A stretch of 64,000 nt of DNA from an uncultured bacterium (lineage in GTDB: Bacteria; Bacteroidota; Bacteroidia; Chitinophagales; Chitinophagaceae): the NCBI GenBank assembly GCA_903826405.1, contig CAIKEH010000012.1:61525-125524 (forward strand). Direction: 5' to 3'. Under the pieces are notes generated by a model. The model did not search any database. It worked only from the letters and a program-made list of their open reading frames with translations, and was not told the DNA's origin. Shown piece by piece: positions 54,002 through 63,938 of the stretch. The first letter of the stretch is position 1. Each line of letters opens with the position of its first letter. A program made the position numbers and the translations under genes.

Positions 54002-56664
54002 TGCTCAGGTTTGGATTCTATTGTGTCCTCCTATTGGGATATTCCCAAGTTCGGGCACAGGAGTTCAGGGTGTATGGTCAGGTGTTATCTGAATCAGGGG
54101 AACCTCTACCGAGGTCTACGATCACACTTCGACCGGATTCCGGAAGTTCGATCCTGTCCTTCGGATTTTCTGATACAGCAGGTTCATTTGATATCACATT
54201 TTTTCGGGCGAATACATTTTCCGTATTCATACAGGCCGCTCATATCGGCTATTGCACGGGTTCGATCATTCTGAACGATACATGCTCATCCGGACAGTAT
54301 GTATTTCGACTTCAGAAAAAGCCGGTTGATATGAACACCGTGATATTGAGATCGGTGGACAGAGGTATACGAAACCGCGGAGATACCGTGGAGTTTTCCG
54401 CTTCAAAGTACTTGGGACCGGAAGTCAAAAAGGTAGAGGATCTTCTGGCACATATGGAAGGTTTCACCTTGTCTCCAGATGGCAAGATCAGTTTCAACGG
54501 CAAGGAACTGGAGAAGATCCTCATCAATGGGGAAGACATGGCCGGAAGTGATTATCAACTGCTTTCTCATCATCTCCGTGCTGGTCTTATAGACAAGGTG
54601 CAGCTGATCATGAATTATAATGAAGATCGGTTGATGCGCAAGGTCAGCCATTCGGGCAAGGTGGGCATAAACCTCAAAGTCCATGACAGTCTATTGCACC
54701 AACTTTCAGGTGGATTGGAATATGGCGCCACGCTTTCAGGGAGGCGACTTGCCGGATTCCATGTTCTGAAAATGGACGGAAAACTGAAAACGATCGGATC
54801 GATCCGGTTCAATGAAACGGGTGAACGTGATGCGGGATCCATGTTGGATGAAAATGGTGATGGTCATGGTGGACATGCTGTCGTTGGGATGTCGGGATTG
54901 CTAGCACAAATGGGTTCGGGTACATTTCATACTACAATACTGCCGGCAACATACACGCGAAATAATCACGATGCCATTGGATCTGTTTCGCTCAACATGC
55001 CCCTGGGTAGTGGGACGAAGGCCCATATCAAGATAGGGGCGGGTCGGACGAACCGATCTCAGAAGATCAATGCATTGGAAATATATTCCATGCCCGATCG
55101 TAGTGATTGGTTCCTGAATTCCCGTCAGGAATCATTTCAGAAGAATAGTCTTGTTGATGTTACACTTGGCCTGGAACATGACAGAATGAAAGAGAACCGA
55201 GGGGATGTTGCTGTAGTTGTATCTGGTGCATTGCTTCGGGGATCCCTCAACAGGCAAACGAGTGGGATCTTGGAAGATTCCATGAATGAACTGAAGAGGG
55301 ACCAGATAAAGGGAGTCACCTTACGAGGTACGGAATCATTCCGCTTGGGCAAAGGCGTTTTGCGTATGGAATATGAGGCCAACATGAGGGTTCATGATCT
55401 GAGTTTAGCAGACCTAACTCAGCGCTATGCGTCTTTTTTCGGCTTGGATACGACTTACCAGGGTATCCTGCAGCAACTGAAGACAAGAGCGGCGGATAAA
55501 AAGATATCCTTGAGTTATTTAACTAACCATAGGGGACATGAGTGGAGGGCGGGTGTCAGATCAAAGGGTGGTGTTGATCAACTTTGGGCGGCAAGCAAAT
55601 TCACCGGCTTAACAGACAGTACACTATATCCCAAGCAAAAGTCATCAACAGGCTTCCATTCATTGACCATGTTCACTGATCTGTCGATAGACCTGGGTAG
55701 GAGATCGAGGCTAGCATTTTCGATGGAAGGTGGAATGGGAGGTGTGGATGGATCTGGACGATATGGCCACAGCATTAACTCTTTAATATATGATTTCGGG
55801 ATAGGCTATGAAAAAATTTTCAATCCTTTTCAAGGTGTATCCATCACTTACAATACCTGCAGACATTTACAGGACTTGTGTTATGCCTTGCCTTTACCCC
55901 TTTTCAGCGGTAATGCCACCATCATGGAGCCGAGCGAACTGAAAGGGCCGCGATCGCAGCATCAATTAAACTTGTCCTATCACTCCCGTAGTATTTCATC
56001 CGGTGTCGGCATGTTCTTACAAATGAAGTATGGGATGAATGTTAAAGAACAAAATTGGGCAACGGTATTTGATCCACGGATCAACCTGTTGACGCCTTTT
56101 ACTTCGACCAGGACTGAACAGCTTTTGATGGCCTTCAGTCTGGAAAGATATATACCGGCCATGTCCATGAAGTGGATCATGGAGGGTAATCATACCTTCA
56201 GCAGCGGCGATATTTCTCTGAATCATGCCACCCTGGTCAAAAGATTCATTAATAATGGATTGGGGGTCAAGGCTCTATCTGGTTGGAAAGGCAAATTGAA
56301 TATTGAAGTGGCATTCCGATGGGAACAAAATCGCATATCCCTAAATGAAAATGTAACCCGGACACAGTCCAACACCACCTCTTTATACAGGTTGGATCTG
56401 AAAATAAAATACCCTATTGGCAACCGATTCTATTTGGCGAGTGTCATAAGCTGGTATCACGCACCGGACAGGTCGGATCTTCCTGCCTGGGGGCTGCATT
56501 TCAGCTGGAAGCCTTCATCGATTGTGGAATTCGCCATGGATGGGCACAACCTGCTCAACATCAGAGAATTTGGGGAAATGGACTTTTTTCAGGGTGTGTC
56601 CAGTTTTCGGTCATATGTTCTGGTACCTCGGTATGTGATGTTCAGGGTGTCGATTGATTTTTAA
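54001..56664 (+). CDS. Outer-membrane receptor-like protein (carboxypeptidase-regulatory domain, barrel)
   Basis: The start is placed at GTG 54001, which gives a signal peptide (VLRFGFYCVLLLGYSQVRAQ) and a 887-residue product; a TTG 60 bases upstream would overlap the GLPGLI gene. Domains: CarboxypepD_reg-like at about 22-105 (VYGQVLSESGEPLPRSTITL), a plug-like region at about 120-230 (EKILINGEDMAGSDYQLLSH), and a long beta-barrel to a C-terminal Phe (VMFRVSIDF). It pairs with the GLPGLI protein. The barrel is of the TonB-receptor-like type, but no TonB box is clear. Confidence 0.85.
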   Translation: MLRFGFYCVLLLGYSQVRAQEFRVYGQVLSESGEPLPRSTITLRPDSGSSILSFGFSDTAGSFDITFFRANTFSVFIQAAHIGYCTGSIILNDTCSSGQYVFRLQKKPVDMNTVILRSVDRGIRNRGDTVEFSASKYLGPEVKKVEDLLAHMEGFTLSPDGKISFNGKELEKILINGEDMAGSDYQLLSHHLRAGLIDKVQLIMNYNEDRLMRKVSHSGKVGINLKVHDSLLHQLSGGLEYGATLSGRRLAGFHVLKMDGKLKTIGSIRFNETGERDAGSMLDENGDGHGGHAVVGMSGLLAQMGSGTFHTTILPATYTRNNHDAIGSVSLNMPLGSGTKAHIKIGAGRTNRSQKINALEIYSMPDRSDWFLNSRQESFQKNSLVDVTLGLEHDRMKENRGDVAVVVSGALLRGSLNRQTSGILEDSMNELKRDQIKGVTLRGTESFRLGKGVLRMEYEANMRVHDLSLADLTQRYASFFGLDTTYQGILQQLKTRAADKKISLSYLTNHRGHEWRAGVRSKGGVDQLWAASKFTGLTDSTLYPKQKSSTGFHSLTMFTDLSIDLGRRSRLAFSMEGGMGGVDGSGRYGHSINSLIYDFGIGYEKIFNPFQGVSITYNTCRHLQDLCYALPLPLFSGNATIMEPSELKGPRSQHQLNLSYHSRSISSGVGMFLQMKYGMNVKEQNWATVFDPRINLLTPFTSTRTEQLLMAFSLERYIPAMSMKWIMEGNHTFSSGDISLNHATLVKRFINNGLGVKALSGWKGKLNIEVAFRWEQNRISLNENVTRTQSNTTSLYRLDLKIKYPIGNRFYLASVISWYHAPDRSDLPAWGLHFSWKPSSIVEFAMDGHNLLNIREFGEMDFFQGVSSFRSYVLVPRYVMFRVSIDF

Positions 56665-56868
56665 AAAAAGGACTTGAAATATTTTTTTTGATTAGAAAAT
56701 TCTATTACTTCGTTATTACTTCAGTCTCATGCCTTATAGTCTGGATCCTTCCCCTGTAATTATCCATTCTTATCCACCCCAGTTCATACCCTACTGAGAA
56801 AAGCATTGTGTTACCCATTCGGTAAACATGATAAGCTGTTCTATCGATTCAACCACAAATAAGAATCC

Positions 56869-59800
56869 ATGTCCATCTTCCATTCAAGAAGGGTGATTTC
56901 TTTCATTGTTATTTCATCTCTTTTCATATTTGCTTCCAATGTTGTCACCACATTGTCTTCCCCTGGTGTGGATACAGAACTCTTATTCAATGAAGGAACG
57001 GGCACAACGACGGCAGATGGTTCCGGTAATGCACACACCGGAACCTTGCTCAACGGTCCACTTTGGGTCAGTGGTAAATATGGGCAGGCCATCAGCTTCG
57101 ATGGAACCAATGATTATGTGAATTTGGCAGATCAAACCACCTTCACACTGGATCCTGCGGGCGTTTATACCTGGAGTGCCTGGATCAAAAACAGTAGTTT
57201 CAAGCAATGGAGCACTGTTTGGAGTCAGACGATCAATACTCAGAACTTCTTTTATTTTTATGCTCATACAACCACCGATCCGGATGGTGGCCCTGTGACT
57301 AATGGCATATCAGTTTATTGGTGGGTTAACAATGGCGCAAGTAAATTAGGGGTCCACAGCACAAACAACGTACTCACCACAGGGCAATGGAGTTATGTAA
57401 CGGTCACCTATGATGGTACCAAAGCGCAGAATAGCAGATTCTCCATTTATGTAAACGGGGCTGATGTAACAGACAGGACTGACATAGCTTCGGTGGGTAC
57501 GGTTACTACAATAGATCCTACGAACATACGCATAGGTTCTAATCAACCTTTCGGGGAGTATTATACGGGATCCATTGATGAGGTCCGATTTTACAGACGA
57601 TTGTTGACGACGACGGAGATCGCCACGGATATGAACACGGGTGGGACGCCTGATTTGCAGGCGCCAGCGGTCAGCATCACAGCTCCTGCCAGTGGATCCA
57701 TTATCACTGGTACTACAACGGTAACGGCCAATGCTTCTGATAACGTCGCCGTGGTCGGTGTGCAGTTCCTGCTCGATGGCGTCAACTTGGGCGCCGAAGT
57801 GATAAGCTCACCATATTCTGTTTCCTGGAATTCTTCTACGGCTACGGGCGGAACTCATTCCATAACTGCCCGGGCAAGGGATGCGGCTGGCAATACCACA
57901 ACTTCTTCTGCAGTTAGTGTTACGGTGAACATGGATAATATTGCACCCACGGTGAGCATTTCCGCGCCAAGTGGTGGCTCTGTCGTTTCAGGCACCACCA
58001 CCGTTTCTGCCAATGCAAGCGATAATGTTGGTGTCGTGGGAGTCCAATTTCTTTTGGACGGAGCGAATCTAGGTGCTGAGGTTATCGCTGCACCATATAA
58101 TGTTAGTTGGAATTCCTTGACATCTGTCAATGGGATGCATTCCCTGTCAGCCAAAGCACGGGATGCCTCAGGGAATTCTACTGTTTCTGCTACCATACCG
58201 ATCAATGTTTCCAATTCGAGTTTGGTCGCTGCTTATGGATTCAATGAAAATACCGGGACCTCAACAGCAGATCAAAGCGGAAATGGGAATACCGCTTCAT
58301 TTACAAACTCTCCGACCTGGTCGGCATCCGGAAAATTCGGTTCAGCCATTTCTTTCAATGGATCCAATGCATATCTCAAGGTAAATGATGCGAATATACT
58401 TGACCTGACAAGCGGAATGACACTGGAGGCATGGGTGAATCCGACAAGCCTCAGTAGTTATCGTACTGTCATCAGCAAAGAAAATGGTACCACCAATCTC
58501 GCTTATGCGTTGTCGGCAAATAACAGTACAACAAGTTCTTCGAATCAGAGACCAGACTCCCGGATCAGGATCGGCACAACTACGAAGACAGCTACAGGTA
58601 CCGCAAAACTTGCAGCCAATACCTGGACCCACTTGGCAAGTACTTATGATGGAGCCAACCTCAGACTCTACGTGAATGGGTCATTGGTTTCTACCTTGGC
58701 TGTCACCGGAGCAATAACAGTAACCGCCAATCAGCTATGCATAGGGGGAAGCCCTGCATTAGGGGGTCAATATTTCCCTGGACTGATCGATGAGGTCAGG
58801 ATATATAATCGTGCCATATCAGTAGCAGAGATCTCAACGGATATGGTCACTCCAATAGGACCTGATCTCACTGCCCCGTCCGTGAGCATCACGGCACCAT
58901 TGGCCAATTCCACCATATCGGGAACAGTTCCGGTCACGGCAAATGCAACAGACAATGTTGGTATCGCAGGGGTGCAGTTCCTATTGGATGGCACAAGTCT
59001 CGGGTCAGAAGTCACGGCATTACCATATTCGGTCAATTGGAACAGCATAACTGTGAGTAACGGTTCACATATCCTTACCGCCCGAGCCAGGGATGCAGCA
59101 GGAAATATAACCACTTCCGCACAAGTGACCGTAACGACGAATAACGACAAAACAGCACCTGCGGTCAGCATTACATCTCCTACGGACGGGGCAACCATCT
59201 CAGGTTCGATCCCGGTGACTGCTACTGCAACGGATAACATAGCAGTGATAGGCGTCCAGTTCCTACTAGATGGAGTCAATCTCGGTACTGAAGTTACTAC
59301 AGCACCATATTCAATTTCTTGGAATACTGCAACGGCAACCAATGGAGCACATATCCTGACTGTACGTGCTCGGGATGCCGCCGGGAACATGACTATTTCC
59401 TCCCCCATTAATGTCACTGTCAATGGAGACATTACTCCACCAACAGTAAATATTATTTCCCCTGCTGACGGAGCGACGATTGTCGGCACCATCACCGTGA
59501 CTGCGAACGCATCGGATAATATTGCAGTCGTTGGCGTCCAGTTTCTGCTGGATGGTGTGAATCTGGGTACTGAGCTCACAGCATCCCCTTATTCCACCTC
59601 CTGGAACACAGCCACTGCCGCCAACGGGGCGCATGTGTTGACAGCACGAACCAGAGATCTTGCTGGTAATACGGCTACTGCCACGTCGGTAGGAGTAACT
59701 GTAAACAATCCCGTAAGCAATGTTTCCATATCTGGAGTTTCCTCTGGATCCACCACAGATGGTTCCACCGTGATCAATTGGACGACTAGTGGGCCGTCTA

Positions 59801-62124
59801 CATCACAGGTCAAATATGGTTTGACCACCACATATGATCTGAGCACACTTGTTGACCCCAGCTTGATCATCAGCCATTCACAGACGATACTTAGCCTGGA
59901 ACCTGGTAAAACCTATCATTATGCGGTCGTTTCCATTGGTGCAGATGGCGTATTAGTCACTTCCCCGGACAAGACCTTTACTACAGCAGCACTTACCAAT
60001 TTGGGCACCTTAAATGGGCATACTGTAAAAGCGGATGCTGGCGGCAAGATTATTTCTTGGACGGCAAATCCTGCACTCGCTTTTGATTCTGTAGTTTATT
60101 TGGCCTGGGATTATATATTGAATAAAGTGCCCAATGATCCATCAACAGGTAAGCCCGCCTACTTTAGTCGTAGTTACATAAACCCATCCACGCAAGCCAT
60201 GGTAGATTGGCCTCATAATCCAGCGGGATTATATCATATGCTGGCTGAGTCCGCGCAAAAATATTACCTGTATTCAGGAAATTCCGCTGTCATGCAATTG
60301 GCGGAGAATGTAGCAATCTGGCATCTGGATCATGGCATGACACTTTCCACGGATAAATGGGCGCTGGTTCCTTATTCCAGCGGTGACCCTGGCTCTTTAA
60401 CTTATGGCGGATCCTATTGGGGAAATTCTAATGGGACCGGTGATGGAACCGGCTATTTACAGCCGGATAAGATCGGGGAACTTGGTTTTGCTTGGCTACA
60501 GTTATATAAGTATGATGGGAATGTCCGTTTCAGGGACGCTGCTATCCAATCCGCCAACATCCTAAGCAGTAATATCCGGTCGGGGAATGTAAGCCAGTCG
60601 CCATGGCCATTCCGTGTTAATGCCAAGACCGGTGTCGTAAAGGAGGATTATTGTGCGAATGTGATAGGTCCTCTCATGCTTTTTGATGCGCTTATCGCCA
60701 GTGGATTGGGAAATACTGCTGCTTACCAGACGGCTCGTAACACGGCCTGGAGTTGGTTGATGACCTATCCCATGTCGAACAATGCCTGGGCACAATATTT
60801 TGAGGATGTTCCTACCCAGACAGCTTACAATACAAATTTAAATCAATACGATGCAATGATGACTGCCCGGTACCTTTTGGAGCATCCAGAGATGGATCCC
60901 AATTGGGAGATGCATGTACGGGGGTTGATATCGTGGGTCGAAACCATATTTGGAGAAGCATCTTTTGGCGCTACGTCGATACGCGAACAGACACCAGTTT
61001 TTGCTTATGCCATGGGTAGTCACACTTCCCGCTATGCATCCGTTAATGCGCTGCTTTACGAAAAGACGGGTGACCTGACTGCTCGTGAAAAAGCTTATCG
61101 TTCATTCAATTGGGCAACATACATGGCTGGCAGTAATGGTGTCAATATAGATGGACCTAGTGTGAACAATGAATGGTTTACTGACAGCTATGGTGATTTT
61201 GTTCGTCATTTCATGACCGGAATGGCAGCCGTTCCCGATTGGGCTCCTTTCTCCCAAACCCATTTTTTACGTTCTGGTTCCGTGGTGAAAAGTATCACCT
61301 ATGGCAGTGGGATCTTGAGTTACGCAACCTATGATGGTTCTGGAAATGATGTACTTCACATGAATTTCACCCCCCTATCCGTTACTGCAGATGGTGTGGC
61401 ATTATTACAAAGGACCGATCTCAGTCAGGCTGGCTGGACCCTTGATGTTGCTACCAAAACCATGAAGATCTATCATCCCGGAGCCACCCAGATTGTCATC
61501 AGTTCAACTCCAGCTGCACCATTGGCTAAAATCACCAGCATAATGAATAACTCCCGGTACACCATAGGTACTGATAGTTTGATCACATTATCTGCAAAAG
61601 TTACCGATCGGGAGCATCCCGATTGTCTTTTGAAATACCAATGGGAAAAGGAATTAATTCGGAATGGGATTAAGCTATCCATTCCCATAGATACGTCGCA
61701 CCAGAGCAGGGCTTATCTGTCCGGAATTGGTTGCGATGGAAGTGATGGACATTGGTTGATTCGCCTGACGGTAACCGATCCTGATGGGATGTCTTCTTCT
61801 GATTCCGTAACCATTTACCTTGATTGCCCAACTGATAAGGCTTCGCCAGGGATCAATGGGTCATCCATGAATGAATTGAAAATTGCACCCAATCCAGTCA
61901 GGGGTCCAATATCATTGATTTACCGCTCTGCCCATGATCGTCCGGTCAGCATCCAAGTGACCGAGCTGGATGGTAGGCCTGTTGCCATGGTTGGGGCTAA
62001 TGTACGGCGAGGGCAGAACACCATAGTTTTACAAGAGTTGCCTATACTTAAATCAGGGATGTATATAGTATCGGTACGACAGGGTAATGATGTTAAACGC
62101 GGTAAAGTAATAGTCATGCAATAG
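56869..62124 (+). CDS. T9SS-exported multidomain protein with LamG and Ig-like modules
   Basis: The 1751-residue protein has a signal peptide (about 1-28) and, by position: LamG-like domain (about 40-250), two Ig-like modules (262-355, 358-448), a second LamG-like domain (450-660), three more Ig-like modules (666-758, 762-852, 856-948), a fibronectin-III-like domain (950-1045), an alpha-helical region with Trp-rich segments (about 1045-1545; WLMTYPMSNNAWAQYF, HSDFVRHFM-like motif DFVRHFMTGM), a further beta domain (1550-1660), and a type A T9SS sorting domain (about 1665-1751, PNPVRGPISLIY). The helical part resembles an alpha/alpha-toroid such as those of polysaccharide-acting enzymes, but its activity is not shown. 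Confidence 0.85.
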   Translation: MSIFHSRRVISFIVISSLFIFASNVVTTLSSPGVDTELLFNEGTGTTTADGSGNAHTGTLLNGPLWVSGKYGQAISFDGTNDYVNLADQTTFTLDPAGVYTWSAWIKNSSFKQWSTVWSQTINTQNFFYFYAHTTTDPDGGPVTNGISVYWWVNNGASKLGVHSTNNVLTTGQWSYVTVTYDGTKAQNSRFSIYVNGADVTDRTDIASVGTVTTIDPTNIRIGSNQPFGEYYTGSIDEVRFYRRLLTTTEIATDMNTGGTPDLQAPAVSITAPASGSIITGTTTVTANASDNVAVVGVQFLLDGVNLGAEVISSPYSVSWNSSTATGGTHSITARARDAAGNTTTSSAVSVTVNMDNIAPTVSISAPSGGSVVSGTTTVSANASDNVGVVGVQFLLDGANLGAEVIAAPYNVSWNSLTSVNGMHSLSAKARDASGNSTVSATIPINVSNSSLVAAYGFNENTGTSTADQSGNGNTASFTNSPTWSASGKFGSAISFNGSNAYLKVNDANILDLTSGMTLEAWVNPTSLSSYRTVISKENGTTNLAYALSANNSTTSSSNQRPDSRIRIGTTTKTATGTAKLAANTWTHLASTYDGANLRLYVNGSLVSTLAVTGAITVTANQLCIGGSPALGGQYFPGLIDEVRIYNRAISVAEISTDMVTPIGPDLTAPSVSITAPLANSTISGTVPVTANATDNVGIAGVQFLLDGTSLGSEVTALPYSVNWNSITVSNGSHILTARARDAAGNITTSAQVTVTTNNDKTAPAVSITSPTDGATISGSIPVTATATDNIAVIGVQFLLDGVNLGTEVTTAPYSISWNTATATNGAHILTVRARDAAGNMTISSPINVTVNGDITPPTVNIISPADGATIVGTITVTANASDNIAVVGVQFLLDGVNLGTELTASPYSTSWNTATAANGAHVLTARTRDLAGNTATATSVGVTVNNPVSNVSISGVSSGSTTDGSTVINWTTSGPSTSQVKYGLTTTYDLSTLVDPSLIISHSQTILSLEPGKTYHYAVVSIGADGVLVTSPDKTFTTAALTNLGTLNGHTVKADAGGKIISWTANPALAFDSVVYLAWDYILNKVPNDPSTGKPAYFSRSYINPSTQAMVDWPHNPAGLYHMLAESAQKYYLYSGNSAVMQLAENVAIWHLDHGMTLSTDKWALVPYSSGDPGSLTYGGSYWGNSNGTGDGTGYLQPDKIGELGFAWLQLYKYDGNVRFRDAAIQSANILSSNIRSGNVSQSPWPFRVNAKTGVVKEDYCANVIGPLMLFDALIASGLGNTAAYQTARNTAWSWLMTYPMSNNAWAQYFEDVPTQTAYNTNLNQYDAMMTARYLLEHPEMDPNWEMHVRGLISWVETIFGEASFGATSIREQTPVFAYAMGSHTSRYASVNALLYEKTGDLTAREKAYRSFNWATYMAGSNGVNIDGPSVNNEWFTDSYGDFVRHFMTGMAAVPDWAPFSQTHFLRSGSVVKSITYGSGILSYATYDGSGNDVLHMNFTPLSVTADGVALLQRTDLSQAGWTLDVATKTMKIYHPGATQIVISSTPAAPLAKITSIMNNSRYTIGTDSLITLSAKVTDREHPDCLLKYQWEKELIRNGIKLSIPIDTSHQSRAYLSGIGCDGSDGHWLIRLTVTDPDGMSSSDSVTIYLDCPTDKASPGINGSSMNELKIAPNPVRGPISLIYRSAHDRPVSIQVTELDGRPVAMVGANVRRGQNTIVLQELPILKSGMYIVSVRQGNDVKRGKVIVMQ
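57653..59720 (+). repeat. Five Ig-like modules of about 285 bases with conserved sequence
   Basis: Modules begin at about 57653, 57940, 58864, 59150 and 59430, each with a copy of the motif GVQFLLDGxxLGxE, followed by PYxxxWN and ending in RARDAAGN or a close variant. A second LamG-like domain separates modules two and three. Similarity is clear in translation and partly in nucleotides, consistent with internal duplication. Confidence 0.8.
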
Positions 62125-62165
62125 ATGTTATTGGATAATGACAACGCTTTACGACTCCTGATTGC

Positions 62166-62207
62166 AAATATCCCTTCCAGCGCAGATCTGGAGGGGATAT
62201 TTTTTCT
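62166..62207 (+). terminator. Intrinsic terminator after the T9SS multidomain gene
   Basis: A 15-base stem (AAATATCCCTTCCAG / CTGGAGGGGATATTT, one G-T pair) with a seven-base loop runs into TTTTTT. It lies 42 bases after the stop at 62124. Confidence 0.88.
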
Positions 62208-62307
62208 TATGAACGCACAACGGTTTAAATTACTGTATTATGGAGAACTCCGGAATGGGAGAAGGGGTAGTTATTTTGGAGTTTCATTTTAACAACTATA
62301 TAAAACC

Positions 62308-63237
62308 ATGTACGGCAATTCATTCAACAGACGGGATTTTCTATCCATCTTACCTTCTTTTTCACTGACACCCATGATCAGCAAGGGGTCGACACTCAGG
62401 TATGGGCGATACCCTATTTCCTGCAATGCGTACAACTGGGTCACTTTTTACCAGCGAGATGGCAAACTTTGGGGCAAGGACCCGGATCAGGATATCGCTG
62501 AATTCGCAAGTACCGGTATCAAGGCATTCGAGCCCAGTTTCTCCGATAAAGAAAAGGCTTTGGCGTTGATTCCTGTTCTGCGAAAATATCAGATCGAGAT
62601 GCCATCTATTTATGTGAATAGCGTGCTTCATGAAAAAGAAGGTATTGAAAAATCAATAAATACGGTTCTGGGAATAGCGGATGTTGTAAAGAGTTATGGG
62701 ACACGGATCATTGTCACGAATCCCAGTCCCATCAGTTGGGGTTCAAAAGAACTGAAAACCGACGCCCAATTGATCATCCAATCTCAGGCTCTGGAAAGAC
62801 TGGGACTGGAACTCAAAAAAAGAGGATTGACCTTGGCCTATCATACACATGATATGGAGCTCAGGGCGGGGGCCAGGGAATTTCACCACACGCTATTAAA
62901 TACCGATCCCGAAAATGTCTCTTTTTGTTTTGATGTTCATTGGATTTTCAGGGGATCCGAAAACTCTGAAGTCGCCGTATTCGATGTTTTGAAATTATAT
63001 GGGAAAAGGATTGTTGAATTGCATCTGAGGCAATCCGTGAATGGGATCTGGTCGGAGTCGTTCGCTAATAAAGGTGATATAGACTATGAAAGGTTCGCGC
63101 TGGAACTTGCCAGGTTGAACATCAAACCGCATCTGGTGATTGAGCAGTGTTTGGAAGCCGCTTCACCCAAAAAACTAGATGTCGTGCAAGCTCATATCAG
63201 GGATCTGGAAGTCGTCAAAGCAACCTTTCTTCAATGA
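62308..63237 (+). CDS. Sugar phosphate isomerase/epimerase-like TIM-barrel protein with Tat-type N-terminus
   Basis: The 309-residue protein begins MYGNSFNRRDFLSILPSF, a twin-Arg motif with a short hydrophobic stretch. The body is an AP endonuclease 2-like TIM barrel: IKAFEPSFSD, the metal-binding Glu/His positions in LAYHTHDMEL, CFDVHWIFRG, VELHLRQS and VIEQCLE. Such proteins isomerise or epimerise sugars or inositols, often beside polysaccharide-degrading genes; here the upstream multidomain secreted protein would fit that. Substrate unknown. Confidence 0.85.
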   Translation: MYGNSFNRRDFLSILPSFSLTPMISKGSTLRYGRYPISCNAYNWVTFYQRDGKLWGKDPDQDIAEFASTGIKAFEPSFSDKEKALALIPVLRKYQIEMPSIYVNSVLHEKEGIEKSINTVLGIADVVKSYGTRIIVTNPSPISWGSKELKTDAQLIIQSQALERLGLELKKRGLTLAYHTHDMELRAGAREFHHTLLNTDPENVSFCFDVHWIFRGSENSEVAVFDVLKLYGKRIVELHLRQSVNGIWSESFANKGDIDYERFALELARLNIKPHLVIEQCLEAASPKKLDVVQAHIRDLEVVKATFLQ

Positions 63238-63316
63238 GTTATCTTTAGTCAATGACTAAGAAATTGTTTTAAATAGTTTCGAGATAGGTTTTAAATTGAA
63301 CAAAATATAAAAAATC

Positions 63317-63745
63317 ATGCAAGACCAAAATTTTAAAAACCATGCTAAAATGGTCACTGGATACCATTACATAACCCTTCCTGCTATACTATTGTTTCTT
63401 ATTGGATCTATTAATTATCTAGTTCAAGGCACTGCCGAAAATAAATATATAGGGGCTATGTTGTGTTTACTTTCAGTAATACTTGTATTATTATCTTGGT
63501 ATGCTAGGGGCTTTGCATTAAAAGCACAAGACAGAGTCATTCGTGCCGAAGAAAATTTTAGACATTATTTAGCAACAGGCAAAGTATTTCCAAAAGAATT
63601 AAAAATGAGTCAAGTGATTGCTTTACGTTTTGCATCTGATGATGAATTTGTTGCTTTAACAGCCAAAGCTGTAGCAGAAAATTTATCTAATAAGGAGATC
63701 AAGACTTTAATTAAAAACTGGAAAGCAGACCATTCTAGAGCTTAA
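63317..63745 (+). CDS. DUF6526-like two-helix membrane protein, AT-rich gene
   Basis: The 142-residue protein has two hydrophobic helices (about 18-38 and 45-62), then a soluble charged region with KAQDRVIRAEENFRHYLATG. It matches from memory the group annotated DUF6526. The gene is clearly more AT-rich than all upstream genes (A/T at most third codon positions), which suggests a different origin. It is followed by a terminator. Function unknown. Confidence 0.75.
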   Translation: MQDQNFKNHAKMVTGYHYITLPAILLFLIGSINYLVQGTAENKYIGAMLCLLSVILVLLSWYARGFALKAQDRVIRAEENFRHYLATGKVFPKELKMSQVIALRFASDDEFVALTAKAVAENLSNKEIKTLIKNWKADHSRA

Positions 63746-63768
63746 AATAATTACCCTTTATTAAAAAT

Positions 63769-63802
63769 CCGGTTAGTTTTAATAGGCTAACCGGAATTTT
63801 TT
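63769..63802 (+). terminator. Intrinsic terminator after the DUF6526-like gene
   Basis: CCGGTTAG pairs with CTAACCGG across a ten-base loop and is followed by AATTTTTT. It lies 24 bases after the stop codon. Confidence 0.88.
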
Positions 63803-63938
63803 ACCCTGTCTACTTCTTAGCTGATCAGTACCGATAGTGCCGATAATTCTAATATATTTTAGAACATAAGTAAACAGGGATATCCCATCCTTTAGGCTGT
63901 TTTATAGTCCATAGTGGAGCAATTTGGCAGGGAATAGT

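Noticed and set aside
58767..59579. 270-codon frame opposite the Ig-like repeats
   Set aside because: Its repetitive content merely mirrors the repeated Ig modules on the plus strand.
57653..59720. Regularly spaced repeats as a CRISPR-like array
   Set aside because: Spacing of about 285 bases, coding continuity and protein-level motif conservation show they are protein modules.
63245..63259. Seven-base palindrome around one base (TTAGTCA-A-TGACTAA)
   Set aside because: Stem after allowing a loop is only five A/T-rich pairs without a T-tract; too weak to call a terminator or operator.
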